DNA of 64,000 nt from Streptomyces sp. 1331.2. Its GTDB lineage: Bacteria > Actinomycetota > Actinomycetes > Streptomycetales > Streptomycetaceae. Below the pieces are notes generated by a model. It ran no database searches. It saw only the letters and a program-made list of their open reading frames with translations, and was not told where the DNA came from. The DNA is taken from assembly GCF_900199205.1 (NCBI RefSeq), contig NZ_OBMJ01000003.1:291602-355601 (forward strand), in the 5' to 3' direction. Within the stretch, counting starts at the first letter, position 1, and the number at the start of each line of letters is the position of its first letter. Positions 62,099 through 64,000 of the stretch are shown in pieces. The position numbers and the translations under genes were made by a program.

Positions 62099-62288
62099 AA
62101 GTCGCAGCACCTTCGACGTCGCGGTCGCATCGAGACCGGATCGTCTGGTCCGGCCACTGCCACCGGCGGCACACCCACACCGACCCCCGCCCCTCCGCAC
62201 CTGCACTGGTTGTCCCTGCTGGGCTTCGAGCCGGTCGGGCGCGTGGGAGGGTCGGGAGCGCAACTCGTACGCGCGTGAGGAGACTGCC

Positions 62289-62849
62289 GTGGAGTGGGAG
62301 ACGTTCGGCCGGCGGAAGGTCTACGGCAGCCCTTGGGTCGAGGTGTGGCTGGAGGACGTCGAGGTGCCCGGTATCGGCCGGATCGACCACCACGTCGTCC
62401 GCTACCCGCGTGCGTCGACCAGCGCCGTCGTCACCGACGACCAGGGCCGGTTCCTCCTCCTCCACCGCCACCGGTTCATCACCGGCCGCTGGGGCTGGGA
62501 GGTGCCGGCCGGCTGGGCCGAGCCCGGCGAGGAGCCGGCGGCCGCGATCACCCGCGAGGTCGAGGAGGAGACCGGCTGGCGGCCCGGCCGCGTCGAGCTG
62601 CTGACCGAGTACGACGCCATGGCCGGCATCTCGGACGCCCACTTCCGCTGCTACCACGTCACCGGCTGCACCCGGGTGGGCCCTCCGGAGGACACCTCCG
62701 AGGCGACCCGGGTCGAATGGATCCCGGAGGCCGAGGTGGTCAAGCTCCTCGTGAACGGTGACGTAGCGGACGGCCCGTCGCACGCCGCGCTCTCCTACTA
62801 CCTGGGACCGCACCGGCTCGCCGGCCGCCGGGGCACGGAGCTGGGCTGA
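62289..62849 (+). CDS. NUDIX hydrolase (ADP-ribose/ADP-sugar pyrophosphatase type)
   Basis: 186 residues. GTG 62289 has GAGGAGA upstream. N-terminal strands (GRRKVYGSPWVEVWLEDVEV) match the ADP-ribose pyrophosphatase group. The NUDIX box is complete (GWAEPGEEPAAAITREVEEE then TGW), with the metal-binding glutamates. It cleaves a nucleoside diphosphate link. It is unrelated in operon terms to the NUDIX at 22867. A hairpin-bearing, CRISPR-repeat-like element follows within 25 bp. Confidence 0.88.
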   Translation: MEWETFGRRKVYGSPWVEVWLEDVEVPGIGRIDHHVVRYPRASTSAVVTDDQGRFLLLHRHRFITGRWGWEVPAGWAEPGEEPAAAITREVEEETGWRPGRVELLTEYDAMAGISDAHFRCYHVTGCTRVGPPEDTSEATRVEWIPEAEVVKLLVNGDVADGPSHAALSYYLGPHRLAGRRGTELG

Positions 62850-62871
62850 CCCGGGGGCGGCGTCCCTGCCG

Positions 62872-62904
62872 CGCTCCCCGCACCTGCGGGGGCCAGGTCA
62901 GCCG
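62872..62904 (+). repeat. Solitary CRISPR-repeat-like element
   Basis: CTCCCCGCACCTGCGGGGG then CCAGG and TCAGCCG. This matches the window's CRISPR repeat except for one base in the loop and a short insertion after the hairpin. No second copy follows at 61 bp. It could be an orphan repeat left from an array or an unrelated terminator hairpin of the NUDIX gene. Confidence 0.5.
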
Positions 62905-63008
62905 AGATCGACGACGAAGGCCGAAAGGGTCAGCTCGCCCGCGCGTCGGCTGTGCTGCCACCCGACCGGCGGCAGACTCGGAATCCCGAGCTCGGAGCGG
63001 AGCGCGCC

Positions 63009-63491
63009 ATGTCCGTCGAACGGTTGCTGGCAGAGTCAGGCCTGACGCTTCCCCCGGCGGCGCAGGCACCCCCAGGGCTGGAGCTGCCCTTCGTATGGGT
63101 CCGTGTCCACGGCAACCGTGCCTACGCCTCCGGACACGGTGCCCTCGGGCCCGACGGGACGCCGGCCGGCCCGTACGGGCGGGTGCCGAGCCAGGTCACG
63201 CTTGAGGAGGCCCAGGAGTCGGCCCGCCTGGCGACCCTGTCCCTGCTCGGCGACCTCCGCCGGGCCCTGGGCGACCTGGGCCGGATCACCGCCTGGCTCA
63301 GCATCAGCGGCTTCGTGAACGCCGATCCGGGTTTTCCGGGAACCACCCGCGTCCTCAACCCGTGCTCCGACCTGGTGCTGTCCCTCTTCGGCCCCGAAGC
63401 CGGCGCCCACGCCCGCACCGCGATCGGCGTGAACGCCCTGCCGCTCGACCTGCCGGTCATCATCGCGGCCGAGGTGGAGATCGCTGGCTGA
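63009..63491 (+). CDS. RidA (YjgF/YER057c/UK114) family protein
   Basis: 160 residues. ATG 63009 has GGAG seven bases upstream (longer starts add no conserved sequence). Opening SVERLLAESGLTLPPAAQAP, then FVWVRVHGNRAYASGHGALG, a trimer-forming strand pattern, LGRITAWLSISGFVNADPGF and HARTAIGVNALPLDLPVIIA with the Arg that binds the imine/carboxylate substrate. Sub-family members deaminate reactive enamine/imine intermediates. It belongs to the longer, endoribonuclease-L-PSP-like subgroup with PGF and VEVEIA-type ends. Confidence 0.85.
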   Translation: MSVERLLAESGLTLPPAAQAPPGLELPFVWVRVHGNRAYASGHGALGPDGTPAGPYGRVPSQVTLEEAQESARLATLSLLGDLRRALGDLGRITAWLSISGFVNADPGFPGTTRVLNPCSDLVLSLFGPEAGAHARTAIGVNALPLDLPVIIAAEVEIAG

Positions 63492-63522
63492 GCGCGCGGG
63501 ACGGGATGGCGGCTGCCGGGGT

Positions 63523-63586
63523 GGGTCGGACGGTGGGTCGGCCGGCCGGTGGGTCGGCTGGCCGGTGGGTCGGCTGGCCGGTTCGC
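63523..63586. repeat. Short direct repeats
   Basis: Three or four copies of GGTGGGTCGGCTGGCC with small changes in the gap after the RidA gene. Confidence 0.6.
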
Positions 63587-63738
63587 TGTTCGGGGATCCG
63601 GCCGGAGGCTCACGAAGTGACCGGAAATGGGGGTGTGCGGGCGCAGTCCGGGGAGTGACAGTTCTGACAGTCGCGGGTTCGCGGAGTCGTGGAGACCGGC
63701 ACTACGCGGCGCTCTCAGCTCCCGAGGAAGGACGTCAG

Positions 63739-64000
63739 TTGACCACGGCACACCGGACCGAGCCGACGGCGGAGCGCACGAGCAGCAGCCGACACCTGCT
63801 GCCGGAGGAAGGGTTCGCCAGCGTCGTACGTCTGATCCAGCGCGACAACAAGGGCATCGACGAGCCGCACGCCGTACGGATCGCCGACGAGGCCATCAAG
63901 TTCGTCGTGGCGGCGGCCACGCACCCCGGGCGCCTGATGCGCCCGTCCAGGGCCGTGGACATGGGGTGGCACGCGCTCCTCCTGCACACGTCTCTGTACC
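63739..64000 (+). CDS. Hypothetical protein, 5' end only
   Basis: TTG 63739 has an excellent AGGAAGGA site six bases upstream. 87 residues are visible: a Thr/Ser-rich start, then GFASVVRLIQRDNKGIDEPH, AVRIADEAIKFVVAAATHPG and SRAVDMGWHALLLHTSLY. The W-H-A-(L/F)-L-L-H-T block recalls the glycine-rich-domain-like actinobacterial proteins in which VDxGWHxxLLHT is conserved. The C-terminal part lies beyond the window, so this is a tentative assignment. Confidence 0.6.
   Translation, partial: MTTAHRTEPTAERTSSSRHLLPEEGFASVVRLIQRDNKGIDEPHAVRIADEAIKFVVAAATHPGRLMRPSRAVDMGWHALLLHTSLY

Noticed and set aside
1..64000. tRNA, rRNA or riboswitch genes
   Set aside because: No TTCRANNC-type arm, rRNA stretch or recognisable aptamer was noticed; a covariance-model search was not possible.

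Overview
The window is high-GC actinobacterial DNA of Streptomyces/Kitasatospora type. The reasons are the strong G/C bias at third codon positions, frequent GTG and TTG starts, many Ala/Pro-rich secreted proteins, twin-arginine and Sec signals, an S53 peptidase, a threonine/serine exporter, ALF-repeat proteins and a KorSA-like ParA/ParB pair. It looks like ordinary chromosome mixed with accessory DNA. I saw no rRNA or tRNA genes.

Layout. 1-5.2 kb: the start of gltX (frame-disrupted), a VWA protein and a divergent WD40 double-propeller protein. 5.2-7.4 kb: a methyltransferase between two IS5-family transposase remnants. 7.4-10.7 kb: FabV-type enoyl reductase, then a tightly coupled trio (42-residue Pro/Lys peptide, isoaspartate-methyltransferase-like enzyme, P-loop kinase) that could be a small RiPP-type locus. 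11-13 kb: a broken nuclease-like/helical-repeat gene. 13-20.3 kb: GlxA regulator and cupin, AhpD-like and membrane proteins behind a double palindrome, a secreted S53 peptidase, and ThrE. 20.4-23.6 kb: small hypotheticals, a TetR regulator with its palindromes, and NUDIX. 23.7-28 kb: a glycosidase fragment, a two-component system, PAP2 phosphatase and a monooxygenase-fold protein. 28-35 kb: S28/S37 peptidase, lipid kinase plus PAP2 phosphatase, GH15 and NAD kinase. 35-38.4 kb: a cluster of small secreted proteins and an acid phosphatase. 38.6-41.9 kb: polyprenyl synthase, SDR with divergent MarR, and a triple-repeat secreted protein.

42.3-45.5 kb is the most striking part. A ParA whose ATPase motifs are in the wrong linear order is followed by ParB, a very strong terminator, and a 19-repeat type I-E-like CRISPR array with exact 61-bp periodicity and no cas genes in the window. 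A lone degenerate repeat-like element lies 17 kb away at 62.87 kb. 45.5-49.2 kb holds a second two-component system and a membrane-anchored hydrolase. 50.2-58.5 kb is a secreted-effector region: a trypsin-fold protein without its catalytic residues, two paralogous secreted proteins, a roughly 1,400-residue ALF-repeat/HINT polymorphic toxin, and its probable immunity gene. 58.9-64 kb: rhamnogalacturonan lyase, CPCC protein, a second NUDIX, RidA and the start of one more gene.

About nine short indels break otherwise convincing genes (gltX, kinase, 11-13 kb gene, hydrolase, toxin, immunity gene, lyase three times). Most are one-base losses in runs of C or G. This pattern fits residual assembly error better than widespread gene decay, so frame-disrupted entries are described as the protein they would encode. 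Functions are inferred from motifs and recalled family knowledge; no database search was run.
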